Part shown: positions 63,676 to 64,000 of the stretch, piece after piece
Layout: each line of letters begins with the position of its first letter
Position numbering within the stretch: the stretch's first letter is position 1
Source of the DNA: Lachnospiraceae bacterium
GTDB taxonomy: Bacteria; Bacillota; Clostridia; Lachnospirales; Lachnospiraceae
Length of the DNA stretch: 64,000 nucleotides
Direction: 5' to 3'
Assembly (NCBI GenBank): GCA_029068555.1
Contig: JAIECJ010000029.1
Coordinates: 1-64,000 of the forward strand
The notes under the pieces: model-generated
Database searches by the model: none
The model's input: the letters and a program-made list of their open reading frames with translations, nothing else
Told to the model about the DNA's origin: nothing
Position numbers and translations under genes: made by a program

Positions 63676-64000
63676 CTACTTCCAATTGTCCAACTCATGC
63701 TTCAATGTATTTAAAAGCTCACGCTCTGGGACTTTTTTTATAATCTCTCCCTTTTTAATAAGAAGTCCTTCATCAATCCCTCCGGCAATTCCAATATCTG
63801 CTTCCTTTGCTTCCCCAGGACCATTTACGGCACATCCCATAACTGCCACTTTAATGTCAAGATCATACCCCTGTACCATATTTTCCACCTGATTCGCCAG
63901 TCCGATCAAGTCTATATTGGTTCTTCCACAGGTAGGGCATGACACAACTTCGATACCGCCTTTTCTTAACCCGAGTGTGCGCAATATCAGTTTGGCGGAC
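63676..64000 (-). CDS. ispG: 4-hydroxy-3-methylbut-2-enyl-diphosphate synthase, C-terminal part
   Basis: Iron-sulfur enzyme of the MEP isoprenoid pathway (GcpE). Only the last 108 codons are in the window; the frame is open to the right edge. The [4Fe-4S] ligands are visible: VVSCPTCGRT gives two cysteines, and VMGCAVNGPGEA the third cysteine and the glutamate. It ends 5 bp before polC, matching the common Clostridia order dxr-rseP-ispG-polC. Confidence 0.95.
   Translation of the reverse strand, partial: SAKLILRTLGLRKGGIEVVSCPTCGRTNIDLIGLANQVENMVQGYDLDIKVAVMGCAVNGPGEAKEADIGIAGGIDEGLLIKKGEIIKKVPERELLNTLKHELDNWK

Noticed and set aside
1-64000. CRISPR array, rRNA or tRNA genes, riboswitches
   Set aside because: No regularly spaced repeats with variable spacers, cloverleaf sequences or rRNA blocks were recognised. 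None of the leaders showed a conserved riboswitch or T-box core by eye.

Overview
The window looks like a chromosomal segment of an anaerobic, spore-forming Clostridia, most likely a Lachnospiraceae member (Roseburia/Agathobacter/Butyrivibrio-like). Reasons: sigma-E, sigma-G and SpoIIGA genes; a SCIFF peptide with its radical-SAM maturase; a PolC-type replicase; a PASTA kinase/PP2C pair; a DAP-type MurE; moderate GC content; GGAGG-type ribosome binding sites. 49 of the 50 coding genes lie on the minus strand; only a CNNM/CBS membrane protein (36754-38064) is on plus. No rRNA, tRNA or CRISPR was recognised.

Layout in ascending coordinates (transcription mostly runs right to left). 1-3.5 kb: oligopeptide/nickel-type ABC importer (binding lipoprotein and two permeases; the last permease is clipped by a repeat). 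3.8-8.9 kb: nrdR, a YlmC/YmxH sporulation protein, a GH3 beta-glycosidase, lgt and ychF. 8.9-12.5 kb: small accessory island with a tyrosine-recombinase remnant, a DegT-type aminotransferase, a LysE-type exporter and a LysR regulator. 12.7-26.4 kb: long housekeeping cluster murE-priA-def-fmt-yugP-rsmB-rlmN-prpC-prkC-rsgA-rpe (transcription order). 26.9-36.5 kb: recJ, an acyl-ACP thioesterase, a TraX-like membrane protein, secDF, the SCIFF locus scfB/scfA, a GH25 lysozyme and a TIGR04086 membrane protein. 36.7-43.2 kb: CNNM protein, a large orphan cyclic-nucleotide-binding-like protein, a phosphopantetheinyl transferase and a chemoreceptor. 43.4-58.7 kb: division/cell-wall and sporulation cluster mraZ-rsmH-ftsL-ftsI-pbp-murD-ftsW-murA-ftsQ-ftsZ, then spoIIGA-sigE-sigG. 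59.1-64 kb: polC and the 3' part of ispG.

The least expected content is a set of three families of short, non-coding, terminal-inverted-repeat elements (MITE-like). Family 1 is about 120-227 bp with ends AGAGCGTGTTTGAAAAAT; family 2 is about 159 bp with ends GTACAGTGAA; family 3 is about 125-140 bp with ends like TAACnATTCAGC. They sit in most of the larger gaps, are nested at 35.6-36.1 kb, and repeatedly lie at the 3' ends of genes, where element sequence supplies the stop codon (ABC permease, rlmN, fmt, phosphopantetheinyl transferase). Other copies lie just upstream of murE and of spoIIGA.

The genes form familiar functional sets: envelope and septum synthesis feeding sporulation sigma activation, Ser/Thr phosphorylation of wall and translation factors, and protein export beside a ribosomally made thioether peptide. 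All functional calls come from motifs and gene order read by eye; no database search was possible.
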